Below are positions 24,339-34,236 of a DNA stretch of 64,000 nucleotides, piece after piece (positions within the stretch are counted from its first letter, which is position 1; the number at the start of each line of letters is the position of its first letter). Origin of the DNA: an uncultured Eubacteriales bacterium. Its GTDB lineage: Bacteria > Bacillota > Clostridia > Christensenellales > UBA1242. The notes beneath the pieces are model-generated. The model had not been told where the DNA came from. It made no database searches and was given only the letters and a program-made list of their open reading frames with translations. The stretch covers positions 203,714-267,713 of the forward strand of contig CAQIDI010000001.1 of assembly GCA_948806215.1 (NCBI GenBank), read 5' to 3'. Both the position numbers and the translations under genes were made by a program.

Positions 24339-25437
24339 AATTATTTTTAAAAATTTTATAATAAACTTCTCTTTCCTTTCGTTTAACCGTGTTTAAATCC
24401 TGCATATACTTTGTTTTTAGAATGCCATCGTCTAAAATAGGATTGCTTTCAACAAAAGGAATATTACATTTATTCATACCATAAATTAGTTTACTTTTAA
24501 TTAACTGAGCAACTTTTGGCTTATCGCAACTTGGACTAACACATAAAAACATAAGTTCAGCATAGTTAGGTTTTCTAAAAGCTTTTAATAACTTAAAACT
24601 ATCAAAGTTAATTAATTTACCTTTGTTTAAATTCATTTCGAATGCAAGCCCCGGAATAGCTAATCCAAAACCCACCACGCTATTATTTTCATCAACAATT
24701 AATGCAATAAAATTATGATTAATTAAAAAGGAGTATTGTTCCACTAAAACTTCTTTTAGTTTTGGTGTTATTGGAATTGCCCCATACAAAGGAGCATAGC
24801 ATTCGTTGATTAAATCAAAAACCTTTGTTTTATATTTATTTAAAAGTTTGTAAACATTTTTTGTTTTTACAACCTTATAATTATCTAATTCAAAAACATA
24901 CTTAAAATTTTTAGGAGTTGCTATTCTATATTCAGTAAATTTAGTTTCCACCAAATAACCGCATTTTTCCAATAGTTTTTTGTAGTATGGAAAATTATAT
25001 AGCGCAACCAAGTTTCCCATTTGCTCAAAGTTGTTAGATTGAACACCAACCTTTTCAAGGTCGTTAAACCCCATTGGTCCGTGTGAGCATTGCATCCCTC
25101 GCCTTATTGCCCAATTTTCTACTGCACTAATTAAAGCATTTGCAACTTGAAAATTGTTAATACAATCAAACCTTGTAAACCTTACTCGCTTTTGGTCAGT
25201 TTTTTCGTTATATATCGAGTGAATAATTCCACCAATGCGTCCTACAATTTGACCATTTAATTTTGCCAAATAAAAAACACTTGCAACATCTGTATTTTGT
25301 TTGCTCTCTTTAAAAATATTATATTCTGCTATTTTTAAAGTTGGAACAAAATAATTGCAATCTCTATATAACTTAATTGGGAAATCAACAAATAACTTTT
25401 GTTGTTTTTTTGTATTAACTTCTATAATCTCAATCAT
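24337..25437 (-). CDS. GNAT-like conserved protein, ~366 aa
   Basis: The layout matches a widespread ~370-residue family with two GNAT-like folds: IEVNTKKQQKLFVDFPIKLY at the start, YFVPTL, FYLAKLNGQIVGRIGGII, RFTRFDCINNF, a helix with AVENWAIRRGM, then GPMGFNDLEKVGV and YYKKLLEKCGY. Members are annotated only as acetyltransferase-like. The acetyl-CoA loop is not canonical, so activity is uncertain. ATG 25437 is preferred over TTG 25440; no clear ribosome site is visible. It is followed by a terminator shared with the surface-protein gene. Confidence 0.7.
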   Translation of the reverse strand: MIEIIEVNTKKQQKLFVDFPIKLYRDCNYFVPTLKIAEYNIFKESKQNTDVASVFYLAKLNGQIVGRIGGIIHSIYNEKTDQKRVRFTRFDCINNFQVANALISAVENWAIRRGMQCSHGPMGFNDLEKVGVQSNNFEQMGNLVALYNFPYYKKLLEKCGYLVETKFTEYRIATPKNFKYVFELDNYKVVKTKNVYKLLNKYKTKVFDLINECYAPLYGAIPITPKLKEVLVEQYSFLINHNFIALIVDENNSVVGFGLAIPGLAFEMNLNKGKLINFDSFKLLKAFRKPNYAELMFLCVSPSCDKPKVAQLIKSKLIYGMNKCNIPFVESNPILDDGILKTKYMQDLNTVKRKEREVYYKIFKNN

Positions 25438-25479
25438 CAAACATAAGTTTAAATTTTTTTTTATTATTAGTCAAACAAA

Positions 25480-25926
25480 TTATAAATTTAACATTTGACC
25501 AATAAATAACTTTTCGGATTTTAAATTATTTTTAGCTATCACATCTTGCTTGTTTAAAGAAAACTTTTTGCAAATTGATTCCAAATTTTCTGTAACACCA
25601 ACAACATAAATATCCTGAGTTTTTTTACTAAACAAAATTTTATCTATTTCATTATTAAAATCGGTTTCAACATTAAAACCTAGCTTTTTAAAGTTTTGCT
25701 TAATATTGTTTAAATTATCATTTCCATTATAAACATATAAAAAATTTCGTTTTAAGTTATTAACAACAACAAAGTCGGTATTTTCTAACGGAATTTCAAT
25801 TTCTTTTGGTAATGGCATATTTGATGATATGCCATTACAATTTTCTAAACTTTCAACCGAAACATTATAGGTTTTTGCAATACTATTTAGCGAATCAAAT
25901 TTGTTAGGAATATGTAAAATTTTCAT
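25480..25926 (-). CDS. LysM-domain protein, 148 aa
   Basis: Two LysM modules bound the protein: residues 1-47 (DSLNSIAKTYNVSVESLENCNGI ... IEIPL) and residues ~107-148 (ENLESICKKFSLNKQDVIAKNNL ... IGQMLNL). Between them is an unassigned alpha/beta segment. LysM binds peptidoglycan or chitin-type glycans. There is no signal peptide, so in a sporulating cell a coat or cortex-surface role from the mother cell, as for SafA or SpoVID type proteins, is plausible but inferred. AAAGGAG precedes the ATG. It diverges from the SpoVB-like gene. Confidence 0.78.
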   Translation of the reverse strand: MKILHIPNKFDSLNSIAKTYNVSVESLENCNGISSNMPLPKEIEIPLENTDFVVVNNLKRNFLYVYNGNDNLNNIKQNFKKLGFNVETDFNNEIDKILFSKKTQDIYVVGVTENLESICKKFSLNKQDVIAKNNLKSEKLFIGQMLNL

Positions 25927-26034
25927 ATTATCTCCTTTAAAACTAAAGTGAGCTTTTTTATTATAAAATGTTTATAACTATTAATTATTAATATTATTAA
26001 AATTAAAAATAAATTCTATAATATTTAATTTATT

Positions 26035-27609
26035 ATGCAAGTTTTAAAAATTTTGTCCATACAATGTTATAGAAAAATTTTTAGAGGTGATGTTATTAAA
26101 TCGTTATTTAAGGCAGTTGTGGTTTTAACTGGATTTTCGGTTTTAACTAGAATTTTAGGTTTTTTATTTAAAATATTTTTATCTCGAACTCTAACCACCG
26201 AAATGCTAGGCATTTATTCTATTGTTGTTTCGGTATTTATGGTTTTTGTTACAATGCTTAACTCTGGTATGCAACTATCAGTTTCTAAAAACACCACATT
26301 AAATTTTAATAAAGATAACAAAAAATGCTATGGCGGAATTACCAGTGGCTTAATTATTTCGCTTTCTATTTGCTTATTAATTTTTATTATAATTTTATTG
26401 TTTCGACCTTTTTTTATTAACTATTTTGGCAATGAAATTGGTTATAACCTACTTTTAACAATGTTGCCAGCAATTATCTTTACTGGCGTTTATGCTCCGT
26501 TTAAAGGCTATTTATGGGGTAGAGAAAGCTTTTTTAAAGTTAGCGTTGTGGAATTTTTAGAGCAATTAATAAGAATTGGCAGCTTTTTTGTGCTAATTGC
26601 AATTAATAGCAACTTAAATCAACTATACCCTGCTGGAATTTCAGTATCAATTGGTTGTATTATTTCAACAATAGTTGGTATTATTTTATTTGTATTTACT
26701 GGCGGAAGGCTAAAGAACCCTAAATACGCCTTTAAACCAATATTTAACTCGGCAATGCCACTAACTCTAGTTAGAATAGCAACAAGCCTTATGCAGCCAT
26801 TTATAGCTCTTATTTTACCACTTCAACTTGTTGCCGCAGGTTTTACAAACAGTCAAGCACTAAGTCAAATAGGTATTGCTATGGGAATGACTATGCCGTT
26901 ACTTTCAATACCTTCAACCATAATAGGTTCGCTTGCTATGGCAATAATTCCTAAACTAACAAGTTTAAACGATGAAATTAACAAGCATAAATTAATAAAA
27001 CAAATAACATCTGCAATTAATTTTACTTTTATATGTGGTTTTATTGTTTTACCTTGCTTTATTGCTTTAGGCGAACCACTGTGCTTATTTTTATTTGATA
27101 ATATAACTGCTGGCACATATTTAAAATATGCTTGTTGGCTAATTATTCCAATGGGAATTTCACAAATAACAACATCGGTATTAAACAGCTTAAATTTAGA
27201 AGTAAAAACTTTTATTTATTACATAATTAGCAGCGTTGTTTTAGTTGGTTGTATTTTTATTTTACCAAAATATGTTGGCATATATGCCCTAATGTATGGT
27301 ATGGGAATTAGTATGCTTGTGGTTTCGATTTTAAACATTATAAAAATAAATAAAACAGTAGGGTCAAACAAAACTTATTTAGGTATTATTTTAAAACTAG
27401 CAATTATATCGCTACCCTGCACCTATTTAACTAAATGGATATTTAACATAAGCGAAATTATGTTTCCGAAAATTGTATCCATAATTTTATCAGGTGGAAT
27501 TAGTATACTATCTTTCACATTGCTAATGAGTGTTTTTGGCGTTGTGGATATATCCTTAATAAAAGCATTAAAGCCACAAAAAGTTAAAAATTTAAAATTA
27601 AAAAATTAG
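26035..27609 (+). CDS. spoVB: SpoVB/MurJ-like polysaccharide flippase (MOP superfamily)
   Basis: A 12-14 helix membrane protein of the MVF/MurJ-SpoVB group that moves lipid-linked precursors; SpoVB is needed for spore cortex. The start of the fold, LFKAVVVLTGFSVLTRILGFLFKIFLSRTLT, and YAPFKGYLWGRESFFKVS, SLMQPFIALILPLQL and MPLLSIPSTIIGSLAMAIIPKL fit. The start is uncertain: ATG 26035 has no ribosome site and sits 12 nt after a TATAAT (26017-26022), whereas AGAGGTGAT (26083-26091) precedes an in-frame ATT at 26095 right where family members begin. SpoVB rather than MurJ is inferred from the sporulation context. Confidence 0.82.
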   Translation: MQVLKILSIQCYRKIFRGDVIKSLFKAVVVLTGFSVLTRILGFLFKIFLSRTLTTEMLGIYSIVVSVFMVFVTMLNSGMQLSVSKNTTLNFNKDNKKCYGGITSGLIISLSICLLIFIIILLFRPFFINYFGNEIGYNLLLTMLPAIIFTGVYAPFKGYLWGRESFFKVSVVEFLEQLIRIGSFFVLIAINSNLNQLYPAGISVSIGCIISTIVGIILFVFTGGRLKNPKYAFKPIFNSAMPLTLVRIATSLMQPFIALILPLQLVAAGFTNSQALSQIGIAMGMTMPLLSIPSTIIGSLAMAIIPKLTSLNDEINKHKLIKQITSAINFTFICGFIVLPCFIALGEPLCLFLFDNITAGTYLKYACWLIIPMGISQITTSVLNSLNLEVKTFIYYIISSVVLVGCIFILPKYVGIYALMYGMGISMLVVSILNIIKINKTVGSNKTYLGIILKLAIISLPCTYLTKWIFNISEIMFPKIVSIILSGGISILSFTLLMSVFGVVDISLIKALKPQKVKNLKLKN

Positions 27610-27654
27610 ATATTATATAAGTATAAATTTTAAAAAAAATAAAATAATAGTAAT

Positions 27655-28371
27655 ATGACTTACACTTTAATTGTTAGAAGTATAATAATATATTTTTTAG
27701 TGTTCATATTACTGCGTTTAATGGGTAAACGCCAAATTGGCGAAATGCAACCATTCGAACTTGTTATAACACTAATTATCGCCGACCTTGCAACCATTCC
27801 AATGGCAGAAACAGCCTTACCGCTTGTGCACGGAGTAATACCAATTATAACCCTTGCACTAATTCATTTTGCATTAACATTTTTATGTATGAAAAGTTTA
27901 TATTTTAGAAAGCTTATTAACGGAAAACCAGTAATAGTCATAAATCCTAATGGCGTTGATTATAAAGCTTTAAAAAAATTAAATATGAACTTTAACGATT
28001 TAATGGAAAATGTTAGAAGTTTAGGCTACTTTAATTTGGAAGAAATTTTATATGCAATTATGCAAACAAACGGCACTTTAACCATATTACCAAGAGCGCC
28101 TTATGCTCCACTAAATGCCAATAATGCAAAAATTGATGTAGAGCCAGCAAACTTACCAGTAATATTAATTAGCGAAGGCAAATTTGTTAAAGAGAATTTA
28201 AACCTAGCAAAATTAGAACCAGACTTTATTAACAAAACTGTAAGCGATAACAACATTGACCCTAATAATGTTATATTTCTTTCAATAAACAACAATGGAA
28301 AAATGTATGTTCAACCAAAAACTGGCAGTTTTAAAGTTATTGAAACTAACTTTAAAGGAGGTTCGTGGTGA
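27655..28371 (+). CDS. DUF421 (YetF-type) membrane protein
   Basis: Three N-terminal membrane segments with RLMGKRQIGEMQPFELVITLIIADLA, the hallmark of DUF421, are followed by the cytoplasmic domain (GKPVIVINPNGVDY, MENVRSLGYFNLEEILYAIMQTNGTLTILPR). YetF-type proteins are membrane-bound and frequent in spore formers; a spore-membrane role has been proposed for relatives. It overlaps the next gene by four bases, typical of a DUF421-DUF4363 pair. No ribosome site is seen; TAAAAT/TAATAG (27640-27650) close to the ATG suggests a very short or absent leader. Confidence 0.88.
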   Translation: MTYTLIVRSIIIYFLVFILLRLMGKRQIGEMQPFELVITLIIADLATIPMAETALPLVHGVIPIITLALIHFALTFLCMKSLYFRKLINGKPVIVINPNGVDYKALKKLNMNFNDLMENVRSLGYFNLEEILYAIMQTNGTLTILPRAPYAPLNANNAKIDVEPANLPVILISEGKFVKENLNLAKLEPDFINKTVSDNNIDPNNVIFLSINNNGKMYVQPKTGSFKVIETNFKGGSW

Positions 28372-28754
28372 AAAGAATAATAGCAATAGTATTTTTGTTT
28401 TTAGCATTAATTACACTTGCAACCTATGAAGTTGTTATGGTAGATAAAGTTATAGTAAAACTTGAAAATCAAGTTACATCATTAAGCGAAATGGTTAAAT
28501 CTAATAAAGAAGATTTAAGTATTGTTGAAACAGAAATTTCTTATGTTAAAAAAGATTGGGATTCAAAAGAAGATAACCTATGTTTAATGTTTAACCATAA
28601 AGACTTATCTGCAATAACCGATAGTTTAACCAGACTAAAATCCTATATTTATAATAACGACTACGATAATGCAGTTGCCGAAGTGGACTTGTTAAATGAA
28701 TATGCCAGAAAAAATAGACACATTATGGGATTTAATATGCAAAATTTATTATAA
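28368..28754 (+). CDS. DUF4363 family protein
   Basis: One N-terminal membrane anchor (IIAIVFLFLALITLATYEVV) and a ~100-residue extracytoplasmic helical domain (LENQVTSLSEMVKSNK ... LSAITDSLTRLKSYI ... NRHIMGFNMQNLL) match DUF4363, usually found right after DUF421. I start at GTG 28368 because AAAGGAGG (28354-28361) is 6 nt upstream; a GTG three bases earlier is too close. It overlaps the DUF421 stop (GTGA), so translation is coupled. Function unknown. Confidence 0.85.
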   Translation: MKRIIAIVFLFLALITLATYEVVMVDKVIVKLENQVTSLSEMVKSNKEDLSIVETEISYVKKDWDSKEDNLCLMFNHKDLSAITDSLTRLKSYIYNNDYDNAVAEVDLLNEYARKNRHIMGFNMQNLL

Positions 28755-28781
28755 AAAAATGTGGTTAAACCACATTTTTTT
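28753..28781 (+). terminator. Terminator of the DUF421-DUF4363 unit
   Basis: Stem AAAAAAATGTGGTT/AACCACATTTTTTT around TAAA. Confidence 0.8.
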
Positions 28782-28831
28782 AATTAAATATTAAAATTTT
28801 GTTGAAATTAAAAAAGTTTAAATAGCAAAAT

Positions 28832-28859
28832 AAAAAGCACAAGCCTTCTTGTGCTTTTT
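28832..28859 (-). terminator. Terminator of the uvrB-uvrA-membrane protein unit
   Basis: Perfect 12-bp stem AAAAAGCACAAG/CTTGTGCTTTTT (28832-28843 with 28848-28859), 4-nt loop. Confidence 0.85.
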
Positions 28860-28860
28860 G

Positions 28861-29394
28861 TTATTTATTATCTTTTCCTAAAATACATTCTTGATATAAC
28901 TTATCGTTTATTGTTGCATTAATGCTTTGATATAACATAATAACGCTAAGAGCAACACAAATTAACAAGTTTCCAAGGTCAACAGCGTTAAACGAAATAA
29001 TTTGAGCAATTACGATAGTTACAACACAAACTAAAACAATACCAAAAGCAATCCAGTTAACAATTGTGTTACCACTAAGTTTGCGTTTTAAATTAACATT
29101 ATAGTTTGTTCTAATAACACCTTCGCCATTGCTAGTAATATTTGAATTAACTCCAGAATATGCCCTATATTCTAAAACTAATATAACACCATATAAAATT
29201 GTTCCAGCCAAAGCAAAACCACCAAATAAATATGGGTTTGTGTCGGTTATTCCACTAACGCCAGCATAAATTAAAAATGCTATCGATAAAATTGCTACAA
29301 AAGCATATAGCCCAATAAAAATTTTAATAGTGTTTAATTTTTTTTCAAGATAATGTTGTTGATCTTTTTTAACAGTTAATTCGGTTATTAGCAT
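28861..29394 (-). CDS. Four-helix membrane protein, 177 aa, unrecognised
   Basis: Four hydrophobic segments are seen (about 25-45, 57-80, 110-133, 138-158) with a basic N-terminal cytoplasmic part. No known motif is recognised. It starts four bases after the uvrA stop and is probably read from the uvr transcript, so SOS induction may reach it. AAAAGGA precedes the ATG. It is an unusual companion for uvrBA; whether it is functionally linked to repair is unknown. Confidence 0.7.
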   Translation of the reverse strand: MLITELTVKKDQQHYLEKKLNTIKIFIGLYAFVAILSIAFLIYAGVSGITDTNPYLFGGFALAGTILYGVILVLEYRAYSGVNSNITSNGEGVIRTNYNVNLKRKLSGNTIVNWIAFGIVLVCVVTIVIAQIISFNAVDLGNLLICVALSVIMLYQSINATINDKLYQECILGKDNK

Positions 29395-29398
29395 TATT

Positions 29399-32218
29399 TT
29401 AATCCTTTTTAAAATATTTTTTTAAATACTTTCCTGTTTCGCTTTCTTTAATTTTAACAATTTCTTCTGGTGTTCCGCTGGCAACAATTGTTCCGCCTTG
29501 ATCTCCACCTTCAGGACCTAAGTCAATAATATAATCGGCAACTTTTATAACATCTAAGTTATGTTCAATAACAACAATGGTGTTACCAGTTGCAACTAAG
29601 CGATTAAGTATTTTAATAAGTTTATCAACATCATACATATGAAGCCCAGTTGTAGGTTCATCTAAAATATAAAGCGACTTTCCCGTTGCACGCTTACTAA
29701 GTTCGGTTGCAAGTTTAACACGCTGTGCCTCGCCACCACTAAGTTCGGTTGCAGGTTGACCCAATTTTATATAACCTAAACCAACATCGTATAATGTTTG
29801 TAACTTATTTCTTATTTTAGGGATATTTTCAAAAAAGTCAACTGATTCGGCAATTGTCATATCTAAAACATCGGAAATACTTTTCCCCTTATACTTAACT
29901 TCCAATGTTTCACGATTATAACGCTTTCCGTGGCAAGTATCACAAGTTACATAAACATCTGGCAAAAAGAACATTTCTATTTTATTTATTCCCGCACCAG
30001 AACAATTTTCACATCTTCCGCCAGAAACATTAAAACTAAATCTGCCAGAATTATAACCTCGCTCTTTAGCATCCATAGTTTTTGCAAACAATTCTCTAAT
30101 ATCTGTAAACACATTAGTATATGTTGCAGGGTTACTTCTTGGTGTTCTACCAATAGGGCTTTGATCAATGTTTATAACTTTGTCAAATTTTTCTAAGCCT
30201 AAAATTTCTTTATATTTTCCTTCCGATAACTCGCTACGATTAATTTTATTGCTTGCTGCCGGATATAAAATCTCGCTAATTAAACTACTTTTCCCACTAC
30301 CAGAAACACCAGTAATTGCGGTTATTACTCCAGCTGGAATTTTAACATTAACATTTTTAAGGTTGTTTTGCTTAGCACCTTTAATTTCGATATATCCATT
30401 TTTAATTTCACGTCTTTTGCTTGGAACAGGAATGCTAAGTTCGCCACTCAAATATTTTCCGGTAATGCTTTCTTTACAAGCAACTATATCTTTAACACTT
30501 CCGGCTGCAACAATTTCGCCACCATTAACTCCTGCATATGGTCCAACATCAACAACATAATCTGCGCTTCTAATTGTGTCTTCATCGTGTTCAACAACAA
30601 TAACTGTGTTATCTAAATCTCTTAAGTTAGTTAATGTTTTTATTAATTTATCGTTATCTCGTTGATGCAATCCAATGCTTGGTTCATCTAATATATATAA
30701 AACTCCAGTTAGTCCACTACCAATTTGTGTTGCAAGCCTTATTCTTTGGGCTTCTCCACCACTAAGAGTACTTGCTGTTCGGCTTAAGGTTAAATAGCCT
30801 AAACCAACATTAATTAAAAAGCTTAACCTTGCATTAATCTCTTTCAAAATTGGTGCTGCAATTTTGCTTTGTGTTTCATTTAATTTTAGTGCATCGAAAA
30901 ATGCTTTTATTTTAACAACCGACAAATCGGTTAAATCGCTAATATTTGTGTTTTTAATTTTAACGCTAAGTGCTTCTGGTCTAAGCCTTTTTCCGTGACA
31001 ATCATCGCAATCTATTTCGGTTAAAAATTTTCCCAATTCAACTTTCGCCCAATCAGAAGTTGTTTCTCTGTAGCGGCGTTCTAGGTTTGGAATAATGCCT
31101 TCAAACTTCATTTTTGTGGTCATTAAATCGCCTTTAAACCTATAAGTTGTATCCAATTTTTCGCCTTTAGTTCCGTAAAGAATCATATCTAGCATTTCTT
31201 TTGGAAGGTCTTTAACAGGTTTTGATAAATCTTCGTTAAATCTATTTGCAACAGCATTAAAGAACATCGAACTCATAGCATTATCATATGCCCAACCGCT
31301 GGCATTTATTGCGCCATTTAAAATTGATAAATTCTCATCCTTAATAATTTTGTTTTTATCCATTATTTGCCTAAAACCTAAACCACTACAAGTTGAACAA
31401 GCACCAAATGGATTATTAAAACTAAATAATCTAGGTGTTATTTCGTGTAAAGAATATCCACAAGTAACACAACTATGGTTTGTTGAATACAAGGTTTCCT
31501 GTTCGTCGTGAGAAACAACAACTATTCCACCAGTAAGTTTAATAGCAGCTTCTAAACTTTCAGTTAACCTTGTTGTTATTTCTGGTTTTATAACTAACCT
31601 ATCAACAACAACCGATATGTTATGCTTAATGTTTTTATCAAGTTTTATTTCTTCATCTAACATATAATCAGAGCCATCAACTTTAACTCTGGCATAGCCT
31701 TGCTTTAATAAATCAGCAAATTCCTTTTGAAACATTCCTTTTTTGCCCTGATAAACTGGTGCTAAAATAATTATTTTAGTTCCTTCTTGCAAGGTTAAAA
31801 CTTGTTCAACAATGTTATCTATTGTTTGGCTTGTTATTGGCTTATTGCAATTTGGGCAATATGGTGTTCCAATGTGCGCATATAATAATCTTAAATAATC
31901 ATAAATTTCGGTAACAGTTGCAACGGTTGAGCGTGGATTATGCGAAGTGGTTTTTTGGTCGATAGAAATACTTGGGCTTAATCCTTCAATAATATCAACA
32001 TCTGGCTTTTTCATTTGCCCTAAAAACATTCTTGCATAACTTGATAAACTTTCAATATATCTTCGTTGACCTTCGGCAAAAATAGTGTCAAACGCTAATG
32101 TGCTTTTTCCACTACCAGAAACACCAGTAAAAACAACCAGTTTCCCACGAGGAATGGTTAAACTAACATTTTTTAAATTATTTTCACGTGCACCTTTAAT
32201 AACAATTTCTTTTAACAT
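29399..32218 (-). CDS. uvrA: Excinuclease ABC subunit A
   Basis: UvrA is the damage-recognition ATPase of nucleotide excision repair. Length 939 is normal. Two ABC modules are present: GVSGSGKSTLAFDTI near residue 35 and GVSGSGKSSLISEIL in the second half, each with an LSGGEAQR signature. Zinc fingers CPNCNKP, CVTCGYS ... CSTCSGLG and CENCSGAG ... CDTCHGKRY are intact. AAAGGA precedes the ATG. uvrB ends two bases upstream, giving the standard uvrB-uvrA operon; uvrC is not in the window. Confidence 0.98.
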   Translation of the reverse strand: MLKEIVIKGARENNLKNVSLTIPRGKLVVFTGVSGSGKSTLAFDTIFAEGQRRYIESLSSYARMFLGQMKKPDVDIIEGLSPSISIDQKTTSHNPRSTVATVTEIYDYLRLLYAHIGTPYCPNCNKPITSQTIDNIVEQVLTLQEGTKIIILAPVYQGKKGMFQKEFADLLKQGYARVKVDGSDYMLDEEIKLDKNIKHNISVVVDRLVIKPEITTRLTESLEAAIKLTGGIVVVSHDEQETLYSTNHSCVTCGYSLHEITPRLFSFNNPFGACSTCSGLGFRQIMDKNKIIKDENLSILNGAINASGWAYDNAMSSMFFNAVANRFNEDLSKPVKDLPKEMLDMILYGTKGEKLDTTYRFKGDLMTTKMKFEGIIPNLERRYRETTSDWAKVELGKFLTEIDCDDCHGKRLRPEALSVKIKNTNISDLTDLSVVKIKAFFDALKLNETQSKIAAPILKEINARLSFLINVGLGYLTLSRTASTLSGGEAQRIRLATQIGSGLTGVLYILDEPSIGLHQRDNDKLIKTLTNLRDLDNTVIVVEHDEDTIRSADYVVDVGPYAGVNGGEIVAAGSVKDIVACKESITGKYLSGELSIPVPSKRREIKNGYIEIKGAKQNNLKNVNVKIPAGVITAITGVSGSGKSSLISEILYPAASNKINRSELSEGKYKEILGLEKFDKVINIDQSPIGRTPRSNPATYTNVFTDIRELFAKTMDAKERGYNSGRFSFNVSGGRCENCSGAGINKIEMFFLPDVYVTCDTCHGKRYNRETLEVKYKGKSISDVLDMTIAESVDFFENIPKIRNKLQTLYDVGLGYIKLGQPATELSGGEAQRVKLATELSKRATGKSLYILDEPTTGLHMYDVDKLIKILNRLVATGNTIVVIEHNLDVIKVADYIIDLGPEGGDQGGTIVASGTPEEIVKIKESETGKYLKKYFKKD

Positions 32219-32220
32219 AA

Positions 32221-34188
32221 TTAATCCTTTTTGTTATTTAATTCTTTTTTTAAATCTAAAATTTGATTTCTTAAAATTATTGCTTGTTCAAAATCTAAAC
32301 TATCAGAAGCCAATTTCATTAAGCTTTGTAATTTTTCTATTTCAGATGGAATTTCTGATTTTTTAACTTTAGCTTTGTTTTTGGTTTCTTTCTTAGTTAT
32401 TTCTAAAGTGTTTTTAACAGGTTTAATAATTGTTTTAGGAGTAATTCCATATTTGGCATTATATTCGCTTTGAATTTGTCTACGTCTGTTAGTTTCGTTT
32501 ATTGCAACTTTCATACTATCGGTTATAACATCAGCATACATAATAACTTTTGCTTCGGCATTTCTTGCTGCTCTACCAATAGTTTGAATAAGTGCCCAAC
32601 TACTTCGCAAAAAGCCTTCTTTATCGGCATCTAAAATTGCAACAAGTTTAACTTCTGGAATATCTAAACCTTCGCGTAACAAGTTAATGCCAACTAAAAC
32701 ATCAAATTCTTTTAATCTAAGCGAATTTATAATTTCAACACGGTCAAGTGTATCTATATCGCTATGCAAATAACGCACTTTAATTTTTCTTTCACTTAAA
32801 TACCCAGTTAAATCTTCTGCCATTTTTTTAGTTAATGTAGTAATTAAAACCCTACCATCGGTTTGAATGGTTTTATAAATTTCGGTTATTAAATCGTCAA
32901 CTTGGTTTTTAATTGGTCTAACCGAAATTTCTGGGTCAAGTAAACCTGTAGGTCTAATTATTTGTTCAACAATTTGATCTGACATTTTCATTTCGTATGG
33001 GCCGGGAGTTGCCGAAACAAACACAACTTGATTAATTTTGCTTTCAAATTCTTCGAAATTTAATGGTCTATTATCATATGCCGCAGGCAACCTAAAACCA
33101 TATTCAACTAAGTTTGTTTTTCTGGATAAATCACCGGCATACATTCCTCTTATTTGTGGAACTGTCATATGGCTTTCATCAATAAACACAACAAAATTAT
33201 TTTTAAAATAATCAATTAATGTGTAAGGTGGTTCACCTGGTTTTCTACCATCAAAATAACGAGAATAGTTTTCGATTCCAGAACAATATCCAACTTCTTT
33301 CATCATTTCTAAATCGTAAAAAACACGCTCTTTAACACGCTGAGCTTCGATTAATTTATTTTGTTTTTCAAATTCTTTAACACGCTCTAAACAATCTTTC
33401 CTAATACGCTCATATGCATTTTCTAATTTTTCCTGAGTTACCGCATAGTGGCTTGCTGGCAAAATAAATGCGTGGTTTAATGTGCTAATACGCTTTCCGG
33501 TAACAACATCTATTTCCGAAATAGAATCAATTTCATCTCCAAAAAACTCAAACCTAACCGCAATATCCGATCTTGATGCAGGAATAACATCTAAAATATC
33601 TCCTTTGCTTCTAAATGTCCCGCGTTTAAAATCAATTTCGTTGCGTTGATACTGCAAGCTAAGAAGCTTTTTCATAACTTCGTTTTTAATAGCGTGATCT
33701 CCCGGACGCAAACTTAAACACATACTAGAATAGTTTTCAGGTTCACCCAAGCCATAAATACAACTAACCGATGCAACAACAATAACATCGTTCCTTTCAA
33801 ATAAGGAACAAGTTGCGGAATGCCTTAGTTTATCTATTTCTTCGTTTATGCTCATATCCTTTTCGATATAGGTATCAGAACTAACAATATAGGCTTCTGG
33901 CTGATAATAATCGTAATACGAAACAAAATATTCCACTCTGTTTCGTGGAAAAAACTCCCTAAACTCGTTGCAAAGTTGTGCCGCTAGGGTTTTGTTGTGA
34001 GCAATAACTAATGTTGGCCTGTTAATATTATTAATAATATTAGCCATAGTAAAAGTTTTACCGCTTCCGGTAACACCCAATATTGTTTGATATTTTAAAC
34101 CATCTTCAATTCCTTCCACAATTTTGTTAATAGCTTGTGGTTGATCACCTGTTGGCTTATAAGAACTAACTAACTCAAATTTTTCCAT
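32221..34188 (-). CDS. uvrB: Excinuclease ABC subunit B
   Basis: UvrB is the helicase-like damage verifier. Present in order: GDQPQAI, Walker A GVTGSGKTFTMAN, the beta-hairpin YYDYYQPEAYIVSSDTYIEKD, DESH, helicase VFVSATPG, LLREGLDIPEV and QTIGRAARN, and a C-terminal UVR motif (EIEKLQSLMKLASDSLDFEQA). Length 655 is normal; a Lys-rich linker precedes the UVR motif. A LexA-type box at 34237-34250 indicates SOS control. A perfect TATAAT ends 7 nt before the ATG and only a distant AGGA is seen, so the message may be nearly leaderless. Confidence 0.98.
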   Translation of the reverse strand: MEKFELVSSYKPTGDQPQAINKIVEGIEDGLKYQTILGVTGSGKTFTMANIINNINRPTLVIAHNKTLAAQLCNEFREFFPRNRVEYFVSYYDYYQPEAYIVSSDTYIEKDMSINEEIDKLRHSATCSLFERNDVIVVASVSCIYGLGEPENYSSMCLSLRPGDHAIKNEVMKKLLSLQYQRNEIDFKRGTFRSKGDILDVIPASRSDIAVRFEFFGDEIDSISEIDVVTGKRISTLNHAFILPASHYAVTQEKLENAYERIRKDCLERVKEFEKQNKLIEAQRVKERVFYDLEMMKEVGYCSGIENYSRYFDGRKPGEPPYTLIDYFKNNFVVFIDESHMTVPQIRGMYAGDLSRKTNLVEYGFRLPAAYDNRPLNFEEFESKINQVVFVSATPGPYEMKMSDQIVEQIIRPTGLLDPEISVRPIKNQVDDLITEIYKTIQTDGRVLITTLTKKMAEDLTGYLSERKIKVRYLHSDIDTLDRVEIINSLRLKEFDVLVGINLLREGLDIPEVKLVAILDADKEGFLRSSWALIQTIGRAARNAEAKVIMYADVITDSMKVAINETNRRRQIQSEYNAKYGITPKTIIKPVKNTLEITKKETKNKAKVKKSEIPSEIEKLQSLMKLASDSLDFEQAIILRNQILDLKKELNNKKD

Positions 34189-34195
34189 CGTAATT

Positions 34196-34201
34196 ATTAT
34201 A
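34196..34201 (-). promoter_or_regulatory. -10 box of uvrB
   Basis: TATAAT on the minus strand, 7 nt from the ATG; the -35 is poor (TTTTTA), fitting an otherwise weak promoter. Confidence 0.45.
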
Positions 34202-34236
34202 TCCTAAATAAGCATAATTAAAAAAATCAATCGAAT

